DNA of 48,948 bases from CAZEMR01 sp964513465 (lineage in GTDB: Bacteria; Bacteroidota; Ignavibacteria; Kapaibacteriales; UBA2268). A program made the translations under genes and the position numbers. The stretch spans positions 1 to 48,948 of the forward strand of contig CAZEMR010000018.1 of the NCBI GenBank assembly GCA_964513465.1. The letters are read 5' to 3'. The notes under the pieces were generated by a model. That model ran no database searches, was not told the origin of the DNA, and saw only the letters and a program-made list of their open reading frames with translations. Below, piece after piece: positions 40,779-48,948 of this stretch; within the stretch, counting starts at the first letter, position 1; each line of letters opens with the position of its first letter.

Positions 40779-42197
40779 ATGCAAAAAATACAGAAAATAA
40801 GCGATCAGTTTATCGACGAAGCGGCTATCCATCACCTGATCGAAAAATCCAACAGCCCCGGAGATGAAGAAATCGCAATTATCCTTGACAAAGCTCTCGA
40901 AATGAAGGGGCTTCCGCCGGAGGATGTCGCCACCCTGCTCAATATCGAAGACCCGGAGCATCTCGGAAAATTATTCGCAACGGCGCTGAGGGTTAAGCAG
41001 GAAATTTATGGCAACCGGCTGGTCCTTTTTGCACCGCTTTATGTATCAAATTATTGCGCAAATAATTGCCTTTACTGCGGGTTCCGGGCGGACAACCGCG
41101 AGATCGAACGCCGCGCCCTTTCTATCGACGAGATCAAAGCCGAAACCCGCGCAATTCTCGAGCAGGGCCACAAGCGCATCCTGCTGCTCATGGGCGAAAA
41201 TCATCAGAAAAGCAATCTGGATTATTTCATAGAAGCAATTAATGCAATTTATTCCGTGCGCGACAGCAAGGGCAATTCGATCCGGCGCATAAATATCGAA
41301 ATCGCACCGCTCGACGAAAACGAATTCGCAAAAATTAGGGAAGTCCCCATTGGCACTTACACCGTTTTTCAGGAGACTTACCATCGCGAGACATATAAAT
41401 ATATGCACCCCTCCGGCAAAAAGGCCGACTACAACTGGCGGGTGACCACGATGGACCGCGCGCTGGCAAACGGAATGCACGACGTAGGCATCGGCGCCCT
41501 TTTCGGGCTGTATGATTACCGATTCGAAGTGCTGGCGCTGATGATGCACGCGCGCCATCTGGACGAAAAATTCGGCGTCGGGCCGCATACGATCTCGATT
41601 CCGCGAATAAAGCCCGCACGCAATGCTCCGGCGGCAGAACACATACCCCACGCTGTATCGGATACCGATTTCAAAAAACTTGTCGCTGTAATCCGGCTCG
41701 CTGTGCCTTATACCGGTATGATTCTCTCCACCCGCGAAACCGCCGCATTACGTTCGGAGCTGTTCGACCTTGGCGTATCGCAGATCAGCGCCGGCTCGAA
41801 GACCAATCCCGGCGGCTACAAACAGGCATTCTCGAACAAGGGCGACGACGGCGGCCAGTTCAATCTGAACGACTGCCGCAGCTCGGGCGAGGTCATCGCC
41901 GATGTGATCGACCGCGGATTTGTGCCCTCGTTCTGCACGGCCTGTTATCGGCTCGGCCGCGTTGGCAAGGACTTTATGGATCAGGCTAAGCCAGGATTAA
42001 TCAAGCTGTTCTGCCAGCCGAACGGTCTGACCACGCTGAAGGAATACCTGATGGACTACGCAGACGAAGAAACCCGCCGCGCTGGCGAAAAGCTGATCGA
42101 ACGAGAGCTTGAATCAATTCCAAACGAAAAAGTAAAGGAGAAAACCCGCGAATTTCTGCGCCGCATCGAACTCGGCGAGCGGGATTTATATATATAA
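40779..42197 (+). CDS. hydG: [FeFe]-hydrogenase maturation radical SAM tyrosine lyase
   Basis: A 472-residue radical SAM enzyme that cleaves tyrosine to p-cresol and makes the CO and cyanide ligands of the H-cluster, delivered as an Fe(CO)2CN-cysteine complex. The SAM [4Fe-4S] motif is Cys93-ANN-Cys97-LY-Cys100, and the auxiliary-cluster motif is Cys386-TA-Cys389-x22-Cys412, both intact. I start at the ATG 40779 (MQKIQKISDQ) rather than the earlier in-frame codon at 40725, because this matches HydG length. It is the first gene of the maturation operon; the next ATG overlaps its stop (TAATG). Confidence 0.97.
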   Translation: MQKIQKISDQFIDEAAIHHLIEKSNSPGDEEIAIILDKALEMKGLPPEDVATLLNIEDPEHLGKLFATALRVKQEIYGNRLVLFAPLYVSNYCANNCLYCGFRADNREIERRALSIDEIKAETRAILEQGHKRILLLMGENHQKSNLDYFIEAINAIYSVRDSKGNSIRRINIEIAPLDENEFAKIREVPIGTYTVFQETYHRETYKYMHPSGKKADYNWRVTTMDRALANGMHDVGIGALFGLYDYRFEVLALMMHARHLDEKFGVGPHTISIPRIKPARNAPAAEHIPHAVSDTDFKKLVAVIRLAVPYTGMILSTRETAALRSELFDLGVSQISAGSKTNPGGYKQAFSNKGDDGGQFNLNDCRSSGEVIADVIDRGFVPSFCTACYRLGRVGKDFMDQAKPGLIKLFCQPNGLTTLKEYLMDYADEETRRAGEKLIERELESIPNEKVKEKTREFLRRIELGERDLYI

Positions 42198-43306
42198 TGA
42201 AAACGATTAAAGATATATTAACACAGAATGAATTCGGCTATGACGACATCGTCACGATGCTCTCGGCCGAGCGCCCCGACGACATCGAATTGCTGCGCGG
42301 GGCGGCGGACTCTTCGCTTCGACGGAATATCGGCAATAAATTATACCTGCGCGGATTAGTCGAATTTTCGAATATTTGCACCTGCAACTGCCTTTACTGC
42401 GGCATCCGGCGCGACAATCACGGCGTCAAGCGATACACGCTCGACGAGGAAGAAATACTCGAAGCCGCGCGATGGACTGCCGGGCATGGATATGGCTCAT
42501 TCGTCCTTCAGTCCGGCCAGAGAAACGTCGCGCAATTCATAATATTTCTCGAAAAATTAATTTATCGCATCAAAGAAGAGACCGCTTCGGACGAACTGCC
42601 CGAGGGCCTGGGCATAACGCTCAGCGTGGGCGAGCTTTCGGATGCCCATTACCGCCGGCTCTACGAAGCCGGGGCGCACCGCTACCTGCTACGTATCGAG
42701 ACATCCAATCCCGCAATTTTCGAAAAAATCCATCCCCCCGAGCAGACATTCGAACAGCGAATCAGAGCCCTTAATTCATTAAAAAATATTGGCTACCAGA
42801 CCGGCACCGGCGTAATGATCGGCATCCCCGGCCAGACCATCGAAGACCTGGCGCGCGATATTGTCTTTTTCCGCGCGATGGATATCGACATGATCGGCAT
42901 GGGGCCGTATCTGGTGCACCGCCAAACCCCGCTGGGGGGCTATTTCGAGCGCTGGGCCGCGCTTACCGACGAGATTTACCAGCTCTCGCTGAAAATGATC
43001 GCCGTTGCGCGGATCGTTTTGGGCGACGTCAATATTGCTTCGACCACCGCGCTGGAAACCATACGGCCCGAGGGCAAATTCGAGGGAATCCGCTTCGGCG
43101 CGAATGTGCTTATGCCTGTGCTGACGCCACACGAGCACCGATCGAATTATCTGCTATACGATGGCAAGGCGATGACCGATGTGCTCGAAGGCAAAAAAGG
43201 CGAGGAATTTATCAAAAAATTAAAATCAATAGATAGGGAAATCGCCCTCGGCGAATGGGGCGACCCAAAACATTATTTTAACAGGACTTATGCAATCAAG
43301 AGTTGA
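42197..43306 (+). CDS. hydE: [FeFe]-hydrogenase maturation radical SAM protein HydE
   Basis: A 369-residue radical SAM enzyme that acts on the HydG product to build the di-iron precursor of the H-cluster. The SAM cluster motif is Cys61-TCN-Cys65-LY-Cys68 in EFSNICTCNCLYCGIRRDN. Other family segments are GYGSFVLQSGQ, LRIETSNPAIFEKIHP, GTGVMIGIPGQT and GMGPYLVHRQTPL. Length is normal. Its start overlaps the hydG stop by one base, and its 3' end overlaps the next gene by 17 bases. Confidence 0.97.
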   Translation: MKTIKDILTQNEFGYDDIVTMLSAERPDDIELLRGAADSSLRRNIGNKLYLRGLVEFSNICTCNCLYCGIRRDNHGVKRYTLDEEEILEAARWTAGHGYGSFVLQSGQRNVAQFIIFLEKLIYRIKEETASDELPEGLGITLSVGELSDAHYRRLYEAGAHRYLLRIETSNPAIFEKIHPPEQTFEQRIRALNSLKNIGYQTGTGVMIGIPGQTIEDLARDIVFFRAMDIDMIGMGPYLVHRQTPLGGYFERWAALTDEIYQLSLKMIAVARIVLGDVNIASTTALETIRPEGKFEGIRFGANVLMPVLTPHEHRSNYLLYDGKAMTDVLEGKKGEEFIKKLKSIDREIALGEWGDPKHYFNRTYAIKS

Positions 43307-44660
43307 AAAAGACCTGCTCGGCAAGATGGAGATTCCGGCGGACAGCTATACCGGCATCCACACGGCGCGCGCGCGTGCGAATTTCCCGATTTCGGATAAA
43401 TTCATCCGACCGGAGATTATCCGCGCAATCGGAACCGTCAAAAAAGCCGCCGCCGAAGCCAATCTCGAGCTGGGCTATCTCGATGCGGACAAAGCGGATG
43501 CGATTATCCTCGCCGCCGGAGAAGCAGCCGGGGGCCGCTTCCGCGAGCTGTTCGATCTGGACGCGCTCCAGGGCGGGGCGGGCACTTCGGCAAATATGGC
43601 GGTCAACGAGGTAATAGCCAACCGCGCGCTGGAGCTGCTCGGGCGCCGCAAGGGCGATTATTCGGCGATTAATCCGATCGGTCATGTCAATCTGCATCAG
43701 TCCACCAACGACGTCTTCCCCACCGCGCTGAAAATTGCCGCAATCGAGGGCATACGCCTTCTGGCGGGCGCCGCAGAGGAATTGCAAGGCGAGCTTCAGC
43801 GAAAGGAAAGCGAATTCGCAGGCATCCCGTTCATCGGCCGTACCGAAATGCAGAACGCAGTGCCGGTCACATTGGGCGCCGTATTCGCATCGCTGGCCGA
43901 GGCCGTTTCGCGCGACCGCTGGCGCACATTCAAATGCGAGGAGCGGCTGCGGGTGGTCAATATCGGCGGAACCGCCGTCGGGAGCGGCCTTACCGCACCG
44001 CGTCGCTATATATTTCTCGTAATCGAAAAGCTTCGCCTCGAAACCGGCTATGGGCTCAGCCGCGCAGAGCAGATCATGGGCGAAACCGCCAACGCCGACG
44101 CATTCGTCGAGGTATCGGGCATTCTCGACGCCGCCGCCGCGAATATCATCAAAATCGCGGGCGACCTGCGGATGCTGCATTTCACCGGCGAAATCACGCT
44201 GCCGGCCATGCAGGCGGGCTCGTCGATCATGCCTGGCAAGGTCAATCCCGTCATCTGCGAATCGGCTATTCAGTCGGGTATGCGCGCTCAGGCCAATCAT
44301 GGTCTGCTGGCGAGGTGTGCCGCCTCAGGATCGCTCCAAATCAATGAATTTATGCCGCTTATCGCCGATTGCCTGATTGACTCTATATATATATTGAAAA
44401 ATATTTTCTCGATTTTCGCAAAACATGTTTCGGGAATTTCCGCAAACCGGGAAGTTTGCGAACGCATTTTCCGCGAAAGCGAATCGATCATCACTGCATT
44501 CGTGCCACATATCGGATATGAGCGCTGCGAGGCTCTGGCCGCGGAATTCCGCAATTCGCCCGAAGATGATTTTAAAGAATTTTTATCTGATAAACTTGGT
44601 GCCGAGCTGGTACAGCGCACCCTTGCGCCCGAAAATCTGATGTCGCTCGGCTTTCGTTAA
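43290..44660 (+). CDS. Aspartate ammonia-lyase-like protein in the H-cluster maturation operon
   Basis: A 456-residue member of the aspartase/fumarase superfamily, which deaminates aspartate to fumarate and ammonia. Key segments: QGGAGTSANMAVNEVIANRA (94-113), HQSTNDVFPTA (136-146), the T-x-M-Q region GRTEMQNAVPVT (183-194) and the flexible loop AGSSIMPGKVNPV (309-321). It keeps the catalytic Ser and Lys of SSxMPxK. It has Glu186 where Bacillus aspartase has a substrate-binding His and E. coli AspA has Gln, and Ala104 in place of the second Asn of the usual NMN motif. Aspartase-like genes are known in hydE/F/G operons of other bacteria; their role there is unsettled, perhaps ammonia supply for the azadithiolate bridge. 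Confidence 0.92.
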   Translation: MQSRVEKDLLGKMEIPADSYTGIHTARARANFPISDKFIRPEIIRAIGTVKKAAAEANLELGYLDADKADAIILAAGEAAGGRFRELFDLDALQGGAGTSANMAVNEVIANRALELLGRRKGDYSAINPIGHVNLHQSTNDVFPTALKIAAIEGIRLLAGAAEELQGELQRKESEFAGIPFIGRTEMQNAVPVTLGAVFASLAEAVSRDRWRTFKCEERLRVVNIGGTAVGSGLTAPRRYIFLVIEKLRLETGYGLSRAEQIMGETANADAFVEVSGILDAAAANIIKIAGDLRMLHFTGEITLPAMQAGSSIMPGKVNPVICESAIQSGMRAQANHGLLARCAASGSLQINEFMPLIADCLIDSIYILKNIFSIFAKHVSGISANREVCERIFRESESIITAFVPHIGYERCEALAAEFRNSPEDDFKEFLSDKLGAELVQRTLAPENLMSLGFR

Positions 44661-44681
44661 TTATTTGAATTATATAAATTT

Positions 44682-45929
44682 ATGGAAAAGACTCCAAAAT
44701 CACTAAGGCTCCAGCTCGGAGTATTCGGCCGCACAAATGTCGGCAAATCCAGCTTCCTGAATATGATCGCCGGCCAGGACGTCGCGATGACCTCCGAAAT
44801 CCCCGGCACCACCACCGACGTGGTCGAAAAGGCCATAGAGCTTTTGCCGATCGGCCCGGTGACGATACTCGACACCGCCGGAATAGACGACACTTCCGCT
44901 CTTGCGGAGCAGCGAATCGAACGCGCCCGCAGGATATTCGACCGCGCCGACATCGCAATCCTCGTTGTCGAGCCGGACAAATGGACGCCATTCGAAGACG
45001 AATTAATCGAGGTCAGCAAACGCTATAAGATCCCGTTTTTAATAGTAATTAACAAAACCGATCTCGGCGAGCCCAGCCGGAAATTTCTCGATATGCTCGC
45101 GCTCAAATCCGGGCGGGTGGTCGCTGTTTCGAGCATTTTGGCGGATGGCCGCGATGAATATATAAAACAGGTAAAATCCGCGCTGGCCGGATTGCTGCCG
45201 AAGGAATTCACAACCCCGATGCCGCTGGTGGGCGATCTCGTGCGGCCGGGCGGAATTGCGGTCTTCATCGTCCCGATCGATCTTCAGGCGCCGAAGGGCC
45301 GGCTGATACTGCCGCAGGTGCAGTCCATCCGCGACATTCTCGACAGCGACGCAATCTCGATGGTCGTCAAAGAGCGCGAATACCCGCATTTGCTGCGAAT
45401 GATCAATCAAAAGCCCGACGTTGTGGTGTGCGATTCGCAAGTGGTTATGAAAATGGTGGCCGATACCCCGCCGGATGTGCGCTGCACCACATTCTCGATA
45501 TTATTCTCGCGATTCAAAGGGGATTTGCAGGAGGAGGCCCGCGGAGCTGCGATGATAGACCATATCCGCCCCGGCGACCGCATACTTATTTTCGAGGCAT
45601 GCAGCCACCACGCAATGGAAGACGACATCGGCCGCGTCAAAATTCCCCGCTGGCTGAGGCAATACCTCGGCGCGGACACCGAGATCGACGTCGTCGCCGG
45701 ACGCGATTATCCGAAAAATCTGAAGGATTACAAATTAATAATTCACTGTGGCGGATGTATGCTCACCCGCCACGAGAAGCTATTACGTATCCAAAAGGCC
45801 CGCGCCGCCGGAGTGCCCATAACCAATTACGGGATAACGATTTCCAAGCTGCAGGGCGTGATCGGGCGCGTGCTTTCGCCATTCCCCGCAGCCCTGGAGG
45901 CCTATCGCGAAGCAGCCGCACCGGAATAA
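44682..45929 (+). CDS. hydF: [FeFe]-hydrogenase maturation GTPase HydF
   Basis: A 415-residue scaffold GTPase that assembles the 2Fe subcluster and transfers it to HydA. The N-terminal GTPase has the P-loop GRTNVGKS (16-23), the switch segment ending at TTTD, DTAGIDD and NKTD. A dimerisation domain follows. The C-terminal [4Fe-4S] site is Cys307-x-His309, then 45 residues later (after His310) His355-Cys356-x-x-Cys359, exactly the family CxH...HCxxC pattern. It is the last gene of hydG-hydE-aspartase-hydF, 21 bases after the aspartase. Its stop abuts the stop of the convergent lipoprotein gene. Confidence 0.97.
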   Translation: MEKTPKSLRLQLGVFGRTNVGKSSFLNMIAGQDVAMTSEIPGTTTDVVEKAIELLPIGPVTILDTAGIDDTSALAEQRIERARRIFDRADIAILVVEPDKWTPFEDELIEVSKRYKIPFLIVINKTDLGEPSRKFLDMLALKSGRVVAVSSILADGRDEYIKQVKSALAGLLPKEFTTPMPLVGDLVRPGGIAVFIVPIDLQAPKGRLILPQVQSIRDILDSDAISMVVKEREYPHLLRMINQKPDVVVCDSQVVMKMVADTPPDVRCTTFSILFSRFKGDLQEEARGAAMIDHIRPGDRILIFEACSHHAMEDDIGRVKIPRWLRQYLGADTEIDVVAGRDYPKNLKDYKLIIHCGGCMLTRHEKLLRIQKARAAGVPITNYGITISKLQGVIGRVLSPFPAALEAYREAAAPE

Positions 45930-45947
45930 TCATTCCGTGAATTTTTT
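45922..45947 (+). terminator. Terminator hairpin spanning the hydF stop codon
   Basis: CGGAAT (45922-45927) pairs with ATTCCG (45932-45937) around AATC, followed five bases later by six T (45942-45947). The loop and stem carry the stop codons of both convergent genes. The short stem makes it a modest terminator. Confidence 0.5.
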
Positions 45948-47234
45948 ATAAATTTCCTTAATCTGGCTCTCGCTGAGCGCCATTTTATGGATAAATACTT
46001 CGTCCATTTTTCCGGAAAAGTGGATTTCGGACTGATTATCTTTCCAATATTTGCCGAGCGCGCCGTGCGTATCCGGAGTGTAGGAGACCTGCTGGTCCAT
46101 CTCGCCCTTGAGCCGGCCGTTTATATAGGCCTTGATCTGGCCGCGATCATAGGTCATGCAATAGAATACCCAGTTATTGGCATATGCGTGCTCGTAATGC
46201 ACAATCAGCGGATTCAGCGAATCGGCCGTGCCCTTTGCGCCGACCGAAAACGCAAGATCGCATTCCTCGTCGGTCAGATTAGGATATTTCGTAATTCCCA
46301 GCCAGCCGTAATCTTCATCGCCATAGAAGAAATACGGGCTTTCGTTCGGGGCAACCCCATTCTGATCATATACCCAAACGCCGATTGTGAATTCCTGCGC
46401 GGCATTCAGATTAATCTGCGGTAGCGCGACAAAAGAGTAATTATATATTCCATAATCCACGTAGCCGTCGGAAATGCCGTAGCTGCTTCGGATGGTTGTA
46501 CCCTCGAGTGACGCATGATTCATATTCCCGCTTTTGTCCCGCGCATCCGAATCGAAGTCCCAGTATGCTATATAATTAGCCATATCGAACACATCGTAGT
46601 CGGGCAGCACGGTAAATGTATTGACCACGCTCGAGGTCTCGACTCCGTATTTGTCGCGCGCAATAATCTTCCAGTAATAGCGGCCCGAAGTCAGGTCATC
46701 AAAGCGATATTGCTTCGGATTAATACTTTCGTCAACCAGCATGGGCGGATTGCCCCTGGATATATAAACATCATACTCCAGCGGATCGCCGTCCGGATCG
46801 GAGCAGTCCCAGCGCAGCAGCACCTGGCCGCCGGTGATTTCCGATTCGTCCGGGGGATAGATTAATTCCGGTATTTCCGGCGGATTATCCTCGACGGATA
46901 GCGGAATCATCACAATTTGGGTGGATACCCTCTGGCCCGCGCGCACATTGACCATTGCGGTCTGCGGGTAATAACCGTATTTGCTCGCCTTCAGCGTGAT
47001 TGTGCCCGAAGCGAGATTTTCATAAAGCGCCGAGCCGTAATTATCCGTAAGCGTGCTGACGGTCGGCGGCTCGGTCTCGATCAGCACGTTCGCCAGCGGC
47101 TGGAAAGTCACGCCGTCGGATACTTTGACAAACACGCTGCCGGCTTCTTCGGTTTTCGTCGGGTTGGAATCATCCCCGCAGGCAACCAGCACAAAGGCAA
47201 GCAAGGCAAAAATAAATGGTCGCGAAATTTTCAT
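45930..47234 (-). CDS. Lipoprotein with carboxypeptidase-regulatory-like, FnIII-like and LamG-like domains
   Basis: A 434-residue predicted lipoprotein. Signal MKISRPFIFALLAFVLVAC, then GDDSNPTKTEEAG. Residues about 33-112 form a carboxypeptidase-regulatory/PEGA-like beta domain (VFVKVSDGVTFQPLANVLI, LKASKYGYYPQTAMVN). Residues about 118-210 resemble a fibronectin type III unit (PELIYPPDESEITGGQVLLR, GRYYWKIIARDKYGVET). Residues about 220-434 form a concanavalin A/LamG-like lectin domain (YIAYWDFDSDARDKSGNMN, FTIGVWVYDQNG, VFYCMTYDRGQIKAYINGRL, FSGKMDEVFIHKMALSESQI). Probably a surface glycan-binding protein. It directly abuts hydF on the opposite strand. Confidence 0.85.
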   Translation of the reverse strand: MKISRPFIFALLAFVLVACGDDSNPTKTEEAGSVFVKVSDGVTFQPLANVLIETEPPTVSTLTDNYGSALYENLASGTITLKASKYGYYPQTAMVNVRAGQRVSTQIVMIPLSVEDNPPEIPELIYPPDESEITGGQVLLRWDCSDPDGDPLEYDVYISRGNPPMLVDESINPKQYRFDDLTSGRYYWKIIARDKYGVETSSVVNTFTVLPDYDVFDMANYIAYWDFDSDARDKSGNMNHASLEGTTIRSSYGISDGYVDYGIYNYSFVALPQINLNAAQEFTIGVWVYDQNGVAPNESPYFFYGDEDYGWLGITKYPNLTDEECDLAFSVGAKGTADSLNPLIVHYEHAYANNWVFYCMTYDRGQIKAYINGRLKGEMDQQVSYTPDTHGALGKYWKDNQSEIHFSGKMDEVFIHKMALSESQIKEIYKKFTE

Positions 47235-47328
47235 ATCTCACCACATTTTAATGGATGATAAATAGAATTAAAATTATAATTTTTTGGTTAATTCATATAA
47301 ATTATAGGGAATTATATATATAAAGAAA

Positions 47329-47361
47329 ATCCCGGCAAAAACCGTTCCATTTCGCCGGGAT
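47329..47361 (-). terminator. Hairpin terminator after the T9SS-sorted gene
   Basis: ATCCCGGC (47329-47336) pairs with GCCGGGAT (47354-47361) around a 17-base loop, 32 bases beyond the stop at 47394 on the minus strand. The following minus-strand sequence is T- and A-rich without a long T-run. Confidence 0.55.
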
Positions 47362-47393
47362 ATTGTGATAAATCAATTTCTTACGATTTTTTT

Positions 47394-48948
47394 TTACTTA
47401 ATTATCATAACTTTTTTGGTTAATGTGAATTCCGCGCTGCGAATAATTATGAAATAAATGCCGCTGCCGGCGTCGCCGGTGTCGATGGTTTCATTCGCCG
47501 CAATATTATTTTTCTCGATAATCCGCTCACCGTATTGATTGACCAGTTCGAGCTGCATCGCCATACCGGCGGGCACATTCGATATGTCGATATCAAAACT
47601 GCCGCCCGATGGATTGGGCGCTACCCCGATCCGCGGATAGACTTCGCTGTCGAATACCGTGCCGATGAGGTCCATTCCGCAGCGCGAGCGCATGAACTCG
47701 TCGCCCAGAACGCCCCATCCCGTAAGCTCCAGCTCCTCGCCGCAGCCGCCGTCGTCGAACAGGCTCAGCACATCCGTAAACCGCCGCACCGAATCAGGCG
47801 AGAAACATATCCGAATCTGCGCTGTTCCGCCCGCGCGCACCAATCTCGGCAATTGGCCCGGAGGTATCGTGAAATAATAATTTTCGCGCAGATAAAGATT
47901 GCTGTTCGTAAGCGTCACATCCTCCTGCGATGTATTCCGGAATTCCAGCAGATGGCAGATCATCCCCAGTGGCGTTGTCTTATACGCCGAATCCGGCATG
48001 GCCGACACAAGCTCGACAGGCGCGCCCGACATGAATTCCACGCGTTTGACCTCCGATACACCCCGGCAGCCACTGGCATCGACAACCTCGACCCAGTATT
48101 CGCCGCTCTGGCCGACGCTTATCTGGCGCGTACTCTCGCCGGTTGACCAGTGGTATTCGGCGTATCCCTCAGGCGCCGAGAGGGTTACCGTCTCGCCCGA
48201 GCAGGGATTCTCCGTGCTGGCGCTGATTTGTGGCGCCGGTAAATTTTTGGTGTGGACTACTATCTCTGCGCTGCCCCGACAGCCGTTTTTGTCAACGACT
48301 TCGACGACATAAGTCCCCGGCTGGGTTACGGTTATATTATTCGTCGTCTCGCCGGTTGACCATTCGTAGCTCTCGTAATCGCCCTCCACGCGCAGCATCA
48401 CCGACTGCCCCTCGCAAATGGCGGTGTCGGAGGCTGTGATTTCCGGCTGAGCGGATTTATTCACAACAATCGTCTCGCGGGATTCGCAGCCGTATTTATT
48501 GGTTACGAAGCAGGTATATTCGCCCGACTCGCGCGCCTCGATGCAGCGCGAGGTCTCGCCCGTTGACCAGACGACGGAATATTCCGGATCGCTGAAATTC
48601 GCGCAAAGCGTAATCGATTCGTCGCGGCAGGGGTCGCCCGAACTTGTCAACGAAAAAGTCGGCGCGGGAAGCTGCACCACATGATAAAAATTGGACGAAT
48701 AAAGCGAATCGTGCGGGTTGTAGGCCGTGCAGTGGTAGGTGCCGGGCTGGTCGATTACTATCCTGTCGGTAGTTTCGCCGGTGTCCCATTTGTAGTCATT
48801 GAACCCCGGGGTGGCAAAAAGCGTCAGCGTATCGCCCGGGCATATGCCATCGGTGCGCGCTGTGATCGTAAGCACATCGTCGAAAATATCGCCGATCTCC
48901 TCCTCCGTCAGCGCCTTATTATAAATACGCACATCGTCGATCATACCA
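47394..48948 (-). CDS. T9SS-sorted multidomain surface protein, N-terminus beyond the window
   Basis: At least 517 residues of a larger gene whose start lies beyond base 48948; the frame is open to the edge. It begins with the end of a LamG-like lectin domain (MIDDVRIYNKALTEEEIGD). Four immunoglobulin/PKD-like repeats of about 70 residues follow, each with a Cys-x-G start, a W-[SD]-TGE-[ST] turn and, in three of them, a closing GC. A further beta domain follows (NTSQEDVTLTNSNLYL), then a C-terminal type IX sorting domain (VAPNPSGGSFDIDIS, LELVNQYGERI, GSGIYFIIIRS, KKVMIIK). A surface adhesin or glycan-binding role is likely. Confidence 0.88.
   Translation of the reverse strand, partial: GMIDDVRIYNKALTEEEIGDIFDDVLTITARTDGICPGDTLTLFATPGFNDYKWDTGETTDRIVIDQPGTYHCTAYNPHDSLYSSNFYHVVQLPAPTFSLTSSGDPCRDESITLCANFSDPEYSVVWSTGETSRCIEARESGEYTCFVTNKYGCESRETIVVNKSAQPEITASDTAICEGQSVMLRVEGDYESYEWSTGETTNNITVTQPGTYVVEVVDKNGCRGSAEIVVHTKNLPAPQISASTENPCSGETVTLSAPEGYAEYHWSTGESTRQISVGQSGEYWVEVVDASGCRGVSEVKRVEFMSGAPVELVSAMPDSAYKTTPLGMICHLLEFRNTSQEDVTLTNSNLYLRENYYFTIPPGQLPRLVRAGGTAQIRICFSPDSVRRFTDVLSLFDDGGCGEELELTGWGVLGDEFMRSRCGMDLIGTVFDSEVYPRIGVAPNPSGGSFDIDISNVPAGMAMQLELVNQYGERIIEKNNIAANETIDTGDAGSGIYFIIIRSAEFTLTKKVMIIK
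48039..48872 (-). repeat. Four tandem immunoglobulin-like protein repeats
   Basis: Each unit is about 70 codons (approximately 48675-48872, 48459-48665, 48249-48449 and 48039-48236). Besides the protein pattern, a 15-base block CTCGCCSGTTGACCA (plus-strand orientation) recurs almost exactly in three units at about 48134-48149, 48347-48361 and 48554-48569, with a diverged form in the first unit. This suggests recent duplication or gene conversion. Confidence 0.75.

Noticed and set aside
48039..48872. CRISPR-like array
   Set aside because: The regular repeats are about 210 bases, in frame and protein-coding; they are immunoglobulin-like domains. No short direct repeats with spacers occur anywhere in the window.

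Overview
The window looks like a chromosomal segment from an anaerobic or facultatively fermentative bacterium of the Bacteroidota/Chlorobi (FCB) group, possibly an Ignavibacteria- or Kapabacteria-like lineage. This is inferred from three things. At least three proteins carry C-terminal type IX secretion (Por) sorting domains. There are many lipoproteins and an OmpA-family protein. Several intergenic regions contain elements resembling the Bacteroidota promoter (-33 TTTG, -7 TAnnTTTG). No rRNA, tRNA, CRISPR array, insertion sequence or phage gene is visible. No gene-free stretch exceeds 300 bases; the longest is 6368-6661.

Layout. (1) 1-6367, minus strand: a chemoreceptor (truncated by the window edge) with CheW; then, read from 5474 downward, a likely operon of flavin reductase-like protein, Fe-type alcohol dehydrogenase, ZIP metal transporter and a REC-histidine kinase; then an unknown membrane protein. 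(2) 6619-11978: an operon for a NAD-linked [FeFe]-hydrogenase (response regulator, NuoE-like HydC, NuoF-like HydB, catalytic HydA) with a strong terminator. Divergent from it are a TM1266-like putative hydrogenase regulator, a 70-residue six-cysteine protein and a lipoprotein. (3) 12054-22867, minus: a complete nuoABCDHIJKLMN operon for complex I with nuoEFG cleanly absent and a charged tail on NuoI. (4) 23102-26100, minus: an NhaD-like Na+/H+ antiporter and NadB. (5) 26287-30871: surface proteins, namely two T9SS-sorted proteins and a tandem pair of propeller lipoproteins. (6) 31097-36609, plus: a 1415-residue multi-PAS hybrid kinase and a REC-kinase. (7) 36606-38386, minus: nadA-nadC. (8) 38470-40566: an OmpA-family protein. 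(9) 40779-45929, plus: the H-cluster maturation operon hydG-hydE-aspartase-hydF. (10) 45930-48948, minus: a lipoprotein with a LamG-like domain and a partial T9SS-sorted adhesin-like protein.

How it fits together. HydGEF build the 2Fe subcluster of HydA. HydABC would exchange electrons between NAD(H) and protons/H2. HydB is stripped down to the NuoF core, which argues for a simple NADH-linked rather than electron-bifurcating enzyme. The 11-subunit complex I has no NADH module and must take electrons from another donor such as ferredoxin; the resulting ion gradient could be adjusted by the NhaD-like antiporter. NadA, NadB and NadC give de novo NAD synthesis from aspartate.

The features most worth a second look are: the compact hydrogenase with a Cys-to-Ser change beside the H-cluster; the divergent regulator and six-Cys protein module; the EFG-less complex I with its NuoI tail; the aspartase inside the maturation operon; and the hybrid kinase whose Hpt-like tail has Arg in place of the phospho-accepting His.
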